In this document: in pieces, positions 27,275 through 39,500 of the stretch
Numbering within the stretch: position 1 is the first letter of the stretch
How the letters are laid out: each line of letters starts with the position of its first letter
From: Microbacterium sp. ProA8
GTDB lineage: Bacteria > Actinomycetota > Actinomycetes > Actinomycetales > Microbacteriaceae
Direction of reading: 5' to 3'
DNA: 64,000 bases
Assembly (NCBI RefSeq): GCF_039905635.1
Contig: NZ_CP157000.1
Location: forward strand, 248,001 to 312,000
Program-made: the position numbers and the translations under genes
The notes under the pieces: model-generated
Told to the model about the DNA's origin: nothing
Database searches by the model: none
The model's input: only the letters and a program-made list of their open reading frames with translations

Positions 27275-27324
27275 TGTCCCACTTAAGCGCGCAAAGCGGC
27301 CCGCATACGCGCGAAAGTGGGACA
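27275..27324. repeat. Inverted repeat (TGTCCCACTT / AAGTGGGACA)
   Basis: TGTCCCACTTAAGCGCGC at 27275-27292 faces GCGCGAAAGTGGGACA at 27309-27324. A third copy of GTCCCACTT lies just upstream near 27255. Confidence 0.75.
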
Positions 27325-27355
27325 TGCTCATCTGGGCCGGGCATGCCGTGCGTTC

Positions 27356-27560
27356 GGGGCGCACGCCGCGCGCCCCGAAGGTTCGCGGTGCGCCCCAAAC
27401 CCGGGAGGGCGCCGCCGACGCAGCCCTCGCCGACGCTGCGGAGTCCGACGCGGCCTGGGCCGCGGCATCCGTCCTCGAGTTTCGGGGTTTGGGGCGCACG
27501 CCGCGCACTTGGGGCGCACGCCGCGCGCCCCGAACGTTGGCGGTGCGCCCCAAACCCGGG
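27356..27560. repeat. 50-bp direct repeat pair
   Basis: 27356-27405 and 27511-27560 are near-identical, each starting GGGGCGCACGCCGCGCGCCC and ending GGTGCGCCCCAAACCCGGG. A partial extra copy of the opening word lies immediately before the second. The gap 27024-27665 (642 bases) holds only these repeats and the next promoter. Open frames there follow the repeats and show no protein-like features. Confidence 0.75.
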
Positions 27561-27653
27561 GTGGGTGGGTCGGGAATGCCCGGGCCTGCGCCGGGCTGGG
27601 CTCGGAAGAGGGATCGAGCAGGATTCAGGAAGCGCGGTGTCCGCATCGCCGGG

Positions 27654-27659
27654 CAGACT
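27654..27659 (+). promoter_or_regulatory. -10 box for a leaderless start (UvrA-like gene)
   Basis: CAGACT, then 6 bases, then ATG at 27666. It is the same hexamer and spacing as at 3875. Confidence 0.5.
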
Positions 27660-27665
27660 GTGGGC

Positions 27666-30028
<2,363 letters not shown>

Positions 30029-30088
30029 TCCCGCGCGGCTGATCCGTCCCACCGGGCGGAGGCGCTCGGGCGTGCGAGCACACCCGTG

Positions 30089-30187
30089 GATGGGTGTTTG
30101 TCCCCATCGATGCCCTCTGATCAGGCCGATTACCATTCGGATGTTGGCACTCCCCGTCCAATAGCACCCCCTGCGGCGGGTTAGGCT
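30089..30187 (+). promoter_or_regulatory. Upstream element and promoter of giant protein gene 1
   Basis: GATGGGTGTTTGTCCCCATC (30089-30108) contains the stem GATGGG/CCCATC and is followed by CTCTGATCAGG. A block CCCGTCCAATAGCACCCC follows, then the probable -10, TAGGCT, at 30182-30187. The same order recurs before copy 2. No clear -35 is seen. Confidence 0.6.
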
Positions 30188-30215
30188 GAACCGTCCCCCA
30201 CTGTCTTTGCGAGCG

Positions 30216-30234
30216 CCCGACGCCCCACGTCGGG
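30216..30234 (+). promoter_or_regulatory. Leader hairpin of giant protein gene 1
   Basis: CCCGACG-CCCCA-CGTCGGG, a 7-bp stem with a 5-base loop, about 25 bases into the inferred leader and 48 bases before the ATG. The copy 2 equivalent has a compensatory pair change. Confidence 0.65.
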
Positions 30235-30281
30235 TCGCGACGCCACGTACAGACGCACGACACCCCGGAGGCCGAGGTTCG

Positions 30282-33200
30282 ATGAGGTCTTTCACCTGGC
30301 TTCGCGCGCGCCCTCGCGCGCTCGCATCGGCCGGCGCGGTCACGGCTGCCGCCGTCACGATCACGACGCTCGCGTTCGTCTATCAGGGCGTGCCGACCAC
30401 CGAGGTCGACCTCCACGACGGCGGTGTCTGGGTCACGAAGCGCTCGAGCCTCCTCGTCGGCCACTTCAACCACGAGTCGCAGGTGCTCGACGGCGGCCTG
30501 CGCACCACCAGCGACGACTACGACATCCTCCAGTCCGGCCCGACGGTGCTCATGGTCGACGAGGCCGGCTCGACTGTGGGCGTCATCGACCCGGGGATGG
30601 TCGCGATGTCGGGAGCCGCGGCCCTGCCGGGCGACGCCGATGTGGCCCTCGGCGGCGAGACGGTCGCGATCCTCGATCGCGCGTCGGGGGATCTGTGGGT
30701 CGTCCAGAGCCAGAGCGTGGGGACGTTCCAGATCGAGGGCGCCGACCCGGTCGTCAACGTCGGGAAGGGCGCGGATGTCGCGGTCGGCCTCGACGGCGTC
30801 GTCTACGCGGCCTCGTCCGAGAGCGCCGAGCTGGTGACGATCCGCACCGGTGCGGACGGCACCCTCGAGGACCCGTCCCGCAGCGGCCTGCCCGGCCTGG
30901 ATGACAAGGCGGAGCTGTCGATCACGGCGGTCGGCGACAAGCCGGTCGTGCTCGACGCCGCCACCGGCACCGTCATCGTCGACGGCCGCGCGACGGTCGT
31001 CGAGGGCGGTCGCAGCGCCGCGCTGCAGCAGCCCTCCGCCGCGTCCGACGCGGTCTCGCTCTCGACCGAGTCGGCCTTCGTGCGCGTGCCGTTCGACGGC
31101 TCCGATCCGACGGCGGTGAAGGCCGGGTTCGAGGGCGCACCCGCTGAGCCCGTCTGGCTCGACGGCTGCGGCTACGCCGCGTGGACCGGCTCGGGCCGGT
31201 TCGTGCGGGACTGCGCGGGCGAGGGCGACGACCTCGCCGTCGACATCGACGGCATCGAGCCGACGTCGCTGCTGAAGTTCCGCGTGAACCGGGACGTCGT
31301 GGTGCTCAACGACGTCATCGGCGGGGCCACGTGGATGGCCGCCGAAGACATGCAGCGGGTCGACAACTGGGATGAGATCACTCCTCCCGAGGGCGAGACG
31401 GAAGACGACGAGCAGACCACGGAGGAGACGACCGAGACGGTTCTCCCCGAGCGCTCCGAAATCAACACCCCGCCCGACGCCAACGACGACGACCTCGGCG
31501 TCCGCCCGGGCCGCACCACCATCCTTCCCCTGCTCGACAACGACAGCGACCCCGACGGTGACGTCCTGACGACGCGCGTGCTCGACGGCGGTCCGTCGGT
31601 CGGCGACGTGCAGTCGATCGAGAACGGCCGCGCGCTGCAGATCGCGGTGCCCGAGGACGCGCAGGGCACGACGTCGTTCGGTTACGAGGTCGCCGACGGT
31701 CGCGGCGGCACCGACACCGCGCGCGTCTCGCTCTCGGTGCACGGCTGGGACGTCAACGCCGCACCGACTCAGAAGCGCGTCACGACGGTGGCTGTCGAAG
31801 CCGGCGGCACGATCACCTACAACGTGCTGCCCGACTGGATCGACCCGGACGGCGACGACGTGTTCCTCAGCTCCGTCGTGCCGGCCGAAGGTGACGAGGC
31901 CGACTTCACGTCGGACGGCCGCATCACCTATCGGGCGGTGGGCGGCACGCAGGGTCGTAAGGACGTCGAGATCACCGTCTCGGACGGCTCGGACGTGACC
32001 GTCGGCACCGTGCGCTTCGACGTGCGACCCGTCGGCTCGATCGACCCGGTCACGAATGCGGACTACATCGCCGTGCGCACGGGTCAGACCGCGACGGTGT
32101 CGCCGCTGGCCAACGACGTGGGTGCGGGCCGTGAGCCGCTGCGCCTGGCGCGCGTCGATCCGGTGAACGGCGCCGACATCGTCCCCGACTACGCCAGCAA
32201 GACCTTCACCTTCCGCTCCGCGACGCCCGGCACGTACTACGTCCAGTACCTGGTGGCGGCGGGCGCCGCCGGCATCCCCGGCATCGTGCGCGTCGACGTG
32301 ATCCCCGAGGGCGAGACCGATCTGCCGCCGGTCGCCGTCCGCGACGTCGCCCTGCTGCCCAGCGGCGGCGAGGTGCTCGTCAACGTGCTGACGAACGACT
32401 CCGATCCCTCCGGGGGCATCCTCGTCGTGCAGTCGGTGACCGTCGAGCCGAACTCCGGGATCGCGGTCGCCGTGCTCAACCACGAGACGCTCCGCATCAG
32501 CGACCAGGGCGCGCTCTCGGAGCAGGTGCGCATCTCTTACCGCATCTCGAACGGCTCGCAGTCGGCCGAGGGCGACGTCATCGTCATCCCCATTCCGGCG
32601 CCCGCGCAGCTGCGGCCCCCGGTCGCCAACGACGACCAGGTCGTGGTGCGCGCCGGCGACGTCGTGACGATCCCGGTGCTCGACAACGACTACCACCCCA
32701 ACGGCGACACGATCCACGTCGCCTCCGACCTCGTGCCGCCGCTCACCGATCCCGAGGACGGCGAGGTCTTCGTCTCGCAGGACACCGTCCGCTTCCGAGC
32801 CTCCGACGAGCCCGGCACCGTCTACGCGACCTACGAGACCGTCGACAGCACCGGACAGAAGGATGCCGGCTACATCACCATCCAGGTGATCCCGGTGAAC
32901 GCCGAGACCAATGCGGCGCCGCGACCCCGCGACCTCACGGCGCGGGTGCTCGCCGGCAGCCGCGTGAACATCGCGGTGCCCCTGGACGGCATCGACGACG
33001 ACGGCGACTCCGTGGAGCTCGTCGGAATCGCATCGTCGCCCGGCAAGGGCCGCGTCGTCGAGACGGGTTCGGACTCCTTGGTCTACGAGGCCTTCGACGA
33101 CACCGCCGGCGTGGACACCTTCACCTATCGCGTGCGCGACCGCCTCGGTGCGGAGGCGACCGCGACGATCCGCATCGGCATCGCGCCGCCCGAGGGCGTG

Positions 33201-36200
33201 AACCAGGCACCCTATGCGGTCAAGGACTCCGTCATCATGCGGTCCGACCGCTCGGTCGCCGTGCCCGTGCTCGCGAACGACTCTGACCCCGACGGCGATG
33301 AGTTCGGCATCGTCAAGGACGGGCTGATCTTGCCTGACGTCGCAGGCCTCGAGGCGAAGGTCCAGGGCAACCGCGTCGTCGTGACCTCTCCGTCGGAGCC
33401 GGTCGAGACGTCGCTGCGCTACACGATCCGCGACGCGCGAGGCGCCGAGGCGAAGGCCGTGCTGCAGATCACCGTCGCCGACGACGTGCCGCTGCAGAAG
33501 CCGATCGCGCGCGACGACTACGTCCGCGCGGCCGATGTCGAAGAGGGCGTCGTCGACCTCGAGGTGCTCGCCAATGACGAGGATCCCGACGGCACCGTCG
33601 AAGACCTCGAGCTGACCGTGGCCGACGCGACGTCGCGGGTGCTCGCGGACGGCAGGGTGCGGATCACGCTCGACGACACCGACCGCCTCCTGACCTACAC
33701 GCTCACCGACCGCGACGGGAACGAGGCATCCGCCTTCATCCACGTGCCGGCGCTGTCGTCGCTGCCGCCTACGCTGCTGTCGACCGAGCCGGTCGAGGTG
33801 AAGAGCGGCGAGACCGTCGAGCTGCCGCTCGCGGAGCACGTGCGCGCGGCGGGCGGCGGCAAGGTCGTCATCACCGAGGCCGCCAAGGTTACGGCCGCGC
33901 ACCACGACGGCTCGTCGCTCATCAAGGACCAGACGACGCTGGTATACACCTCGGCCGCGGGATACTTCGGGCCCGACGCGATCACCTTCGAGGTCACCGA
34001 CGGCACGGGTCCCGACGACCCGGAGGGCCGCAAGGCGACGCTGTCGCTGCCGATCACCGTGCTGCCGCCCGAGAACCAGCAGCCGACCTTCGTCAACGGG
34101 CAGATGGATGTTGCGCCCGGCGAGGACGCCGCGGCTCTCGACCTGGGCGGGCTCACCACCGATCCCGACCCCGAGGATGCCGACCGCATCCAGTACACGA
34201 TCGTCGGCGGTGCGCCCGACGGCATGACGGCGTCGATCGAGGACGACGAGCTGCGCGTGAGCGCCGCGACGGAGACGAAGAAGGGCACCGCCGCGACGAT
34301 CCGCCTGCGCATCGACGACGGCACCACCGAGCCCGTCGAGGGGGCCGTCACCGTCCGCGTGATCGCCTCCACACGTGACCTCCCGATGGCGAACGATGAC
34401 ATCGTCCCCGAGGCGCATCAGGGCAAGACCGTCACCGTGCCGGTTCTCGGCAACGACGTGAACCCGTTCCCCGACAAGGCGCTGAAGATCACCACGGCGA
34501 TCCTCGAGACCGGACAGGGCGATGTGGAGGTCGCGGGCGATCAGGTCGAGGTCACCCCCGACGCGAAGTTCTTCGGAACGATGGTCGTGCGCTATCGCGT
34601 GCAGGATGCCACGGGCGATCCCGACCGCGAGGTCGAGGGCCGCATCCGGCTCACGGTGCAGGGCAAGCCCGACGCGCCCGGCACCCCGACCGTCTCGAGC
34701 GTGCAGGACCGCACGGTCGTGCTGTCGTGGACGCCGCCGGCCAACAACGGCGCCGAGATCGAGCGCTACCTCGTCTCGTCGACCGCGGGCAACTACGAGA
34801 AGGAATGCCTCGCGACCACGTGCACGCTCGACGGCCTGACGAACAACGTGAAGTACAACTTCACCGTCGTGGCGGAGAACCGCGTCGGTCCGTCCGACCC
34901 GTCGGCACCGTCGGAAGAGGCGCGCCCCGACGCGCGGCCCGACACCCCGGCGGCACCGACGCTGACCTTCGGCGACAAGAGCCTGAACGTCGCATGGGTC
35001 ACCCCTCCGACGCCGGGTTCGCCCGTCCAGCACTACACGCTCGAGATCTCGCCGGCTCCGCCGTCGGGCATCTCGCAGAAGACCGAGGTCGTCGGCAACT
35101 CGATCGTGTGGGAGGGGCTCCAGAACGGCGTCGCATACCAGGTGCGCGTGCAGGCGCACAACCTCGCACCCGACCCGTCGAGCCCCAGTCCGTGGTCGGT
35201 CACCGAGATCCCGGCACGTGCGCCCGATGCGCCCGGTGCCCCGACGACCGCTCGCCTGGAACCGGTCGGCGCGCAGGCGCAGATCCGCGTCTCGTGGAAC
35301 AAGCCGGCCGACAACGGCGACGCGATCGACGGCTACCAGCTCGACGTGATGCAGGGATCCAGCGTCGTCCGCACGATTCCCGTCTCGGCCGGCGAGACCA
35401 GCCAGGCGGTCGTCGTCAACACCTCGACGACGGACTACACGTTCCGCGTCATGGCGCAGAACAAGGCCGGCTGGGGTGCCTTCAGCGCCGCCTCCGCCCC
35501 GCAGCGCGGGTTCACGCCTCCCGGGGCGCCGCCGAACGTGTCGGCTTCGACCCCGAGCGGCAACAGCGCGATCACGGTGTCGTACGGAGCGGCCGCCGGC
35601 AACGGCGCGAGCGCGGGCGAGCTGAGCTACCAGTACTCGCTCAACAACGGCGGCTGGGCGGCGATGCCGGGCAGCAACGTCATCGGCAACCTCTCGAACG
35701 GCACGACCTACACGGTCCGCGTGCGCGCCGTCGCCACCGTCGGGGGCGTCCAGGAGCCGGGCGCGGCGTCGGCGCCGTCGAATGCCGTGATCCCGTACGG
35801 CCCGGTGCGCAACCCCACGGTCTCGGCGACGGCGAACGGCCGCAGCATCACGTACCAGTGGAACGCGCCCAGCGCCAACGGTCGCGCCATCACCCAGATG
35901 CAGATCCGCATCGACGGGGGCAACTGGCAGAACGTCGCGAACAGCGGCTCCACGTCGGCCACCTACGGCTACGCCGAGACGCACCGGGTCGAGGCGCGCG
36001 CGCAGGATGCCGCCAACCAGTGGAGTGCCGTCGTCTCCGACTCGGCGCGCACGGTGGATCCCCCGCAGCCTCGCGCGTGGACGAGCCGAGGCTCCAGCGC
36101 GCAGGGCATGCCCGGTTGCAGCTCGGCCGCGTGCTCGTACTTCGTCTTCAACGTCGAGAACTGGGTGCCGGGCACCTACACGCTCAGCTGCAACGACGGC

Positions 36201-36344
36201 GAGGGGCGGTGGAGCAGCAACCAGTACCAGGTCGGCGCGAACGACAGCGTGCGGCTGAGCTGCTACTCGGGCTATCCGGGTTCGAAGTGGGTCAGCTACA
36301 GCGGGCCGGGGGGCTCCGGCAATGCCGAAGCAACGACGTGGTAG
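30282..36344 (+). CDS. Giant envelope protein, Ig-like and Fn3 repeats (copy 1)
   Basis: 2,020 residues. A basic N-terminus and one hydrophobic helix (about 14-34) form a membrane anchor or uncleaved signal. Residues about 38-365 look like a beta-propeller head (repeats such as GVIDPGM, AILDRASGDLWV). An acidic Thr/Glu linker (about 367-395) leads to about 11 Ig-like domains of roughly 95 residues carrying NDxDPDGD motifs (395-1460), then five Fn3 domains (about 1462-1925, first GTPTVSSVQDRTVVLSWTPP) and a C-terminal module with four Cys (about 1930-2020). An extended stalk outside the membrane is inferred. In actinobacteria such genes commonly precede MoxR/DUF58/kinase clusters, as here. GGAGG lies upstream of the ATG. 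Function is not established. Confidence 0.88.
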   Translation: MRSFTWLRARPRALASAGAVTAAAVTITTLAFVYQGVPTTEVDLHDGGVWVTKRSSLLVGHFNHESQVLDGGLRTTSDDYDILQSGPTVLMVDEAGSTVGVIDPGMVAMSGAAALPGDADVALGGETVAILDRASGDLWVVQSQSVGTFQIEGADPVVNVGKGADVAVGLDGVVYAASSESAELVTIRTGADGTLEDPSRSGLPGLDDKAELSITAVGDKPVVLDAATGTVIVDGRATVVEGGRSAALQQPSAASDAVSLSTESAFVRVPFDGSDPTAVKAGFEGAPAEPVWLDGCGYAAWTGSGRFVRDCAGEGDDLAVDIDGIEPTSLLKFRVNRDVVVLNDVIGGATWMAAEDMQRVDNWDEITPPEGETEDDEQTTEETTETVLPERSEINTPPDANDDDLGVRPGRTTILPLLDNDSDPDGDVLTTRVLDGGPSVGDVQSIENGRALQIAVPEDAQGTTSFGYEVADGRGGTDTARVSLSVHGWDVNAAPTQKRVTTVAVEAGGTITYNVLPDWIDPDGDDVFLSSVVPAEGDEADFTSDGRITYRAVGGTQGRKDVEITVSDGSDVTVGTVRFDVRPVGSIDPVTNADYIAVRTGQTATVSPLANDVGAGREPLRLARVDPVNGADIVPDYASKTFTFRSATPGTYYVQYLVAAGAAGIPGIVRVDVIPEGETDLPPVAVRDVALLPSGGEVLVNVLTNDSDPSGGILVVQSVTVEPNSGIAVAVLNHETLRISDQGALSEQVRISYRISNGSQSAEGDVIVIPIPAPAQLRPPVANDDQVVVRAGDVVTIPVLDNDYHPNGDTIHVASDLVPPLTDPEDGEVFVSQDTVRFRASDEPGTVYATYETVDSTGQKDAGYITIQVIPVNAETNAAPRPRDLTARVLAGSRVNIAVPLDGIDDDGDSVELVGIASSPGKGRVVETGSDSLVYEAFDDTAGVDTFTYRVRDRLGAEATATIRIGIAPPEGVNQAPYAVKDSVIMRSDRSVAVPVLANDSDPDGDEFGIVKDGLILPDVAGLEAKVQGNRVVVTSPSEPVETSLRYTIRDARGAEAKAVLQITVADDVPLQKPIARDDYVRAADVEEGVVDLEVLANDEDPDGTVEDLELTVADATSRVLADGRVRITLDDTDRLLTYTLTDRDGNEASAFIHVPALSSLPPTLLSTEPVEVKSGETVELPLAEHVRAAGGGKVVITEAAKVTAAHHDGSSLIKDQTTLVYTSAAGYFGPDAITFEVTDGTGPDDPEGRKATLSLPITVLPPENQQPTFVNGQMDVAPGEDAAALDLGGLTTDPDPEDADRIQYTIVGGAPDGMTASIEDDELRVSAATETKKGTAATIRLRIDDGTTEPVEGAVTVRVIASTRDLPMANDDIVPEAHQGKTVTVPVLGNDVNPFPDKALKITTAILETGQGDVEVAGDQVEVTPDAKFFGTMVVRYRVQDATGDPDREVEGRIRLTVQGKPDAPGTPTVSSVQDRTVVLSWTPPANNGAEIERYLVSSTAGNYEKECLATTCTLDGLTNNVKYNFTVVAENRVGPSDPSAPSEEARPDARPDTPAAPTLTFGDKSLNVAWVTPPTPGSPVQHYTLEISPAPPSGISQKTEVVGNSIVWEGLQNGVAYQVRVQAHNLAPDPSSPSPWSVTEIPARAPDAPGAPTTARLEPVGAQAQIRVSWNKPADNGDAIDGYQLDVMQGSSVVRTIPVSAGETSQAVVVNTSTTDYTFRVMAQNKAGWGAFSAASAPQRGFTPPGAPPNVSASTPSGNSAITVSYGAAAGNGASAGELSYQYSLNNGGWAAMPGSNVIGNLSNGTTYTVRVRAVATVGGVQEPGAASAPSNAVIPYGPVRNPTVSATANGRSITYQWNAPSANGRAITQMQIRIDGGNWQNVANSGSTSATYGYAETHRVEARAQDAANQWSAVVSDSARTVDPPQPRAWTSRGSSAQGMPGCSSAACSYFVFNVENWVPGTYTLSCNDGEGRWSSNQYQVGANDSVRLSCYSGYPGSKWVSYSGPGGSGNAEATTW

Positions 36345-36389
36345 CGCGCGGCGCACCCACGACGGGGTCGGATTCCCGGATCGCCGATC

Positions 36390-36489
36390 GATGGGTGTTT
36401 GTCCCCATCGATCCGCTCTGATCAGGGGGATTAGCATCTTCGTCGTTGACACTTCCCGTCCAATGGCACCCCGTCTGTCGGGTTATGGT
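36390..36489 (+). promoter_or_regulatory. Upstream element and promoter of giant protein gene 2
   Basis: GATGGGTGTTTGTCCCCATC (36390-36409) is identical to copy 1 although sequence around it differs. CTCTGATCAGG, GATTA, CCCGTCCAATGGCACCCC and the -10 TATGGT (36484-36489) follow in the same order. The 243-base gap 36345-36587 contains nothing else recognisable. Confidence 0.6.
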
Positions 36490-36518
36490 GGAACGTTCCC
36501 TGATGTCTTCGGTGAGCG

Positions 36519-36537
36519 CCGGACGCCCCACGTCCGG
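36519..36537 (+). promoter_or_regulatory. Leader hairpin of giant protein gene 2
   Basis: CCGGACG-CCCCA-CGTCCGG. Compared with copy 1, the third pair has changed from C:G to G:C on both sides, while loop and length are unchanged. Confidence 0.7.
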
Positions 36538-36587
36538 TCTCGGCGCCACGTAGAGACGCACGACACCCCGGAGGAGGCCGAGGTTCG

Positions 36588-39500
36588 ATGAGGTCTTCCG
36601 CATGGCTGCGCGCTCGTCCGCGCGCGCTCGCTTCGGCGGGTGCGGTGACCGCGGCCGCGGTCACCCTCACGACCCTCGCATTCGTCTATCAGGGCGTGCC
36701 CACCACCGAGGTCGACCTCCACGACGGCGGTGTCTGGGTGACGAAGCGCTCGAGCCTCATGGTCGGCCACTTCAACCACGAGTCGCAGGTGCTCGACGGC
36801 GGTCTGCGAACGACGAGCGACGACTACGACATCCTCCAGTCGGGGGCTACGGTCCTCCTCGTCGACAACGCCGGCTCTGCGGTGAGTGTGATCGACCCGG
36901 GGATGGTCGCATTGTCGGGGGCCGCCAGCCTGCCCGGCGACGCGAAGGTCGTGCTGGGCGGCACGACCGCCGCCATCCTCGACCGCGCGTCGGGCGATCT
37001 GTGGGTGCTGCCCGCCGAGAGCATCGGATCGTTCCAGATCGAGGGCGCCGATCCGACGACGAACCTCGGCGAGGGGGCGGATGTCGCGATCGGCGTCGAC
37101 GGCATCGTCCACGGCGCGTCTGCCGAGACCGCCGAACTGGTCACGATCCGGATGGGCGCCGACGACGCCCCCGAAGAGGCGGTGCGCGCCACCCTGCCCG
37201 GGGTCGACGAGAAGTCCGCCCTGTCGATCACCTCGGTCGGCGACAAGGCCGTGGTGCTCGACACCTCCGACGGCACGGTCATCGCGGACGGTCGGGAGAC
37301 CGAGATCGACGGCGGGCGTGATGCCGTGCTGCAGCAGCCCTCGGCTGCCGCCGATGCCGTCTCGGTGTCGACGGCGTCCGCCCTGGTGCGTGTGCCCTTC
37401 GACGGCTCCGAGCCCACGACGGTGAAGGCGGGCGGTGATGGCGCGCCGGCGTATCCGGTGTGGCTCGACGGCTGCGCCTACGCCGCGTGGAGCGGCTCCG
37501 GCCGCTTCGTGCGCGACTGTGCGGGTGACGCCGGCGATCTGGATGCCGACATCGACGGCGTCGAGCCGACCTCGCTGCTGCAGTTCCGCGTCAACCGCGA
37601 CGTCGTGGTGCTCAACGACATCGTCGGCGGCGCGACGTGGATGGCGGCCGAAGATCTGCAGCGCGTCGACAACTGGGACGAGCTGACCCCGCCCGAGGGC
37701 GAGACCGAAGACGATGAGCAGACCACCGAGGAGACGACCGAGACGGTCCTCCCGGAGCGCTCCGACATCAACACGCCGCCCGACGCGAACGACGACGACC
37801 TCGGCGTCCGTCCGGGCCGCACCACGATCCTCCCGCTGCTCGACAACGACAGCGACCCCGACGGCGACGTGCTGACCACGCGGGTGCTCGAGGGCGGCCC
37901 GTCGATCGGCGACGTGCAGTCGATCGACAACGGCCGTGCGCTGCAGATCGCGGTCCCCGATGACGCCTCGGGGTCGGCATCCTTCGCTTACGAGGTCTCC
38001 GATGGCCGCGGCGGCACCGACACCGCGCGCGTCTCGCTCTCGGTGCACGGCTGGGACGTCAACGCCGCACCGACCCAGAAACGTGTGACGACCGTCGCGA
38101 TCGAAGCCGGCGGCACCATCACCTACAACGTTCTGCCCGACTGGATCGATCCGGACGGCGACGACGTGTTCCTCGGCGCGGTGACACCCGCGGAGGGGGA
38201 CGAGGCCGACTACACGTCGGACGGGCGCATCACCTATCGCGCGGTGGGCGGCACGCAGGGTCGAAAGGACGTCGAGATCTCGGTCTCCGACGGCACCGAC
38301 GTCACGGTCGGCACGGTCCGCTTCGACGTGCGACCCGTCGGCTCGATCGACCCCGTGACCAACGCCGACTACATCGCGGTCCGCACCGGGCAGACGGCGA
38401 CGGTGTCGCCGCTCGTCAACGATGTGGGCGCCGGCCGCGAGCCGCTGCGCCTGGCCCGCGTCGACCCGGTCCCGGGCACAGACATCGTTCCGGACTACGC
38501 GAACAAGACCTTCACCTTCCGCTCCGCGATGCCGGGCACGTACTACGTGCAGTACATGGTGGCCGCGGGCGCCGCAGGTGTGCCGGGCATCGTGCGGGTC
38601 GACGTGATCCCGGAGGGTGAGACGGATCTGCCCCCGGTGGCGGTGCGCGACGTCGCGCTCCTGCCGAGCGGCGGCGAGGTGCTGGTCAACGTTCTGACGA
38701 ACGACTCGGATCCGTCCGGCGGCATCCTGGTGGTGCAGTCCGTCACCGTGGAGCCGAACTCCGGCATCGCGGTCGCGGTGCTGAACCATGAGACGCTCCG
38801 CATCAGCGACCAGGCCGCCCTCTCGGAGCAGGTGCGCATCACGTACCGCATCTCCAACGGCTCGCAGTCGGCCGAGGGGGATGTCATCGTCATCCCGATC
38901 CCGGCGCCCGCGCAGCTGCGCCCTCCGGTCGCGAACGACGACCAGGTGGTCGTGCGCGCCGGCGACGTCGTGACGATCCCCGTGCTCGACAACGACTACC
39001 ACCCCAACGGCGACGCCATCCACGTCGCCCCCGACCTCGTTCCCCCGCTGATCGATCCTGAGGACGGCGAGGTCTTCGTCTCGCAGGACACCGTCCGCTT
39101 CCGGGCATCGGACGAGCCCGGCACCGTCTACGCGACCTACGAAGTCGTGGACAGCACCGGGCAGAAGGACGCCGGCTACATCACCATCCAAGTGCTGCCG
39201 GTCAACGAAGAGACCAATGCCGCTCCCCGTCCGCGCGACCTCACCGCTCGCGTGCTCGGCGGCACCCGGGTGCGCATCGCCGTGCCGCTGGACGGCATCG
39301 ACGCCGACGGCGACTCGGTCGAACTGGTCGGCCTGGCATCCTCGCCGGGCAAGGGCCGCATCACCGAGACCGGCTCTGACTATCTCGTCTACGAGGCGTT
39401 CGACGACACCGCCGGCGTCGACACCTTCACCTATCGCGTGCGCGACAGGCTCGGTGCGGAGGCCACGGCGACGATCCGGGTCGGGATCGCCCCGGCCGAG

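Noticed and set aside
27024..27665. Short open frames with Arg/Pro-rich products in the gap
   Set aside because: They follow the repeat words, lack ribosome-binding sites and show no protein-like features.
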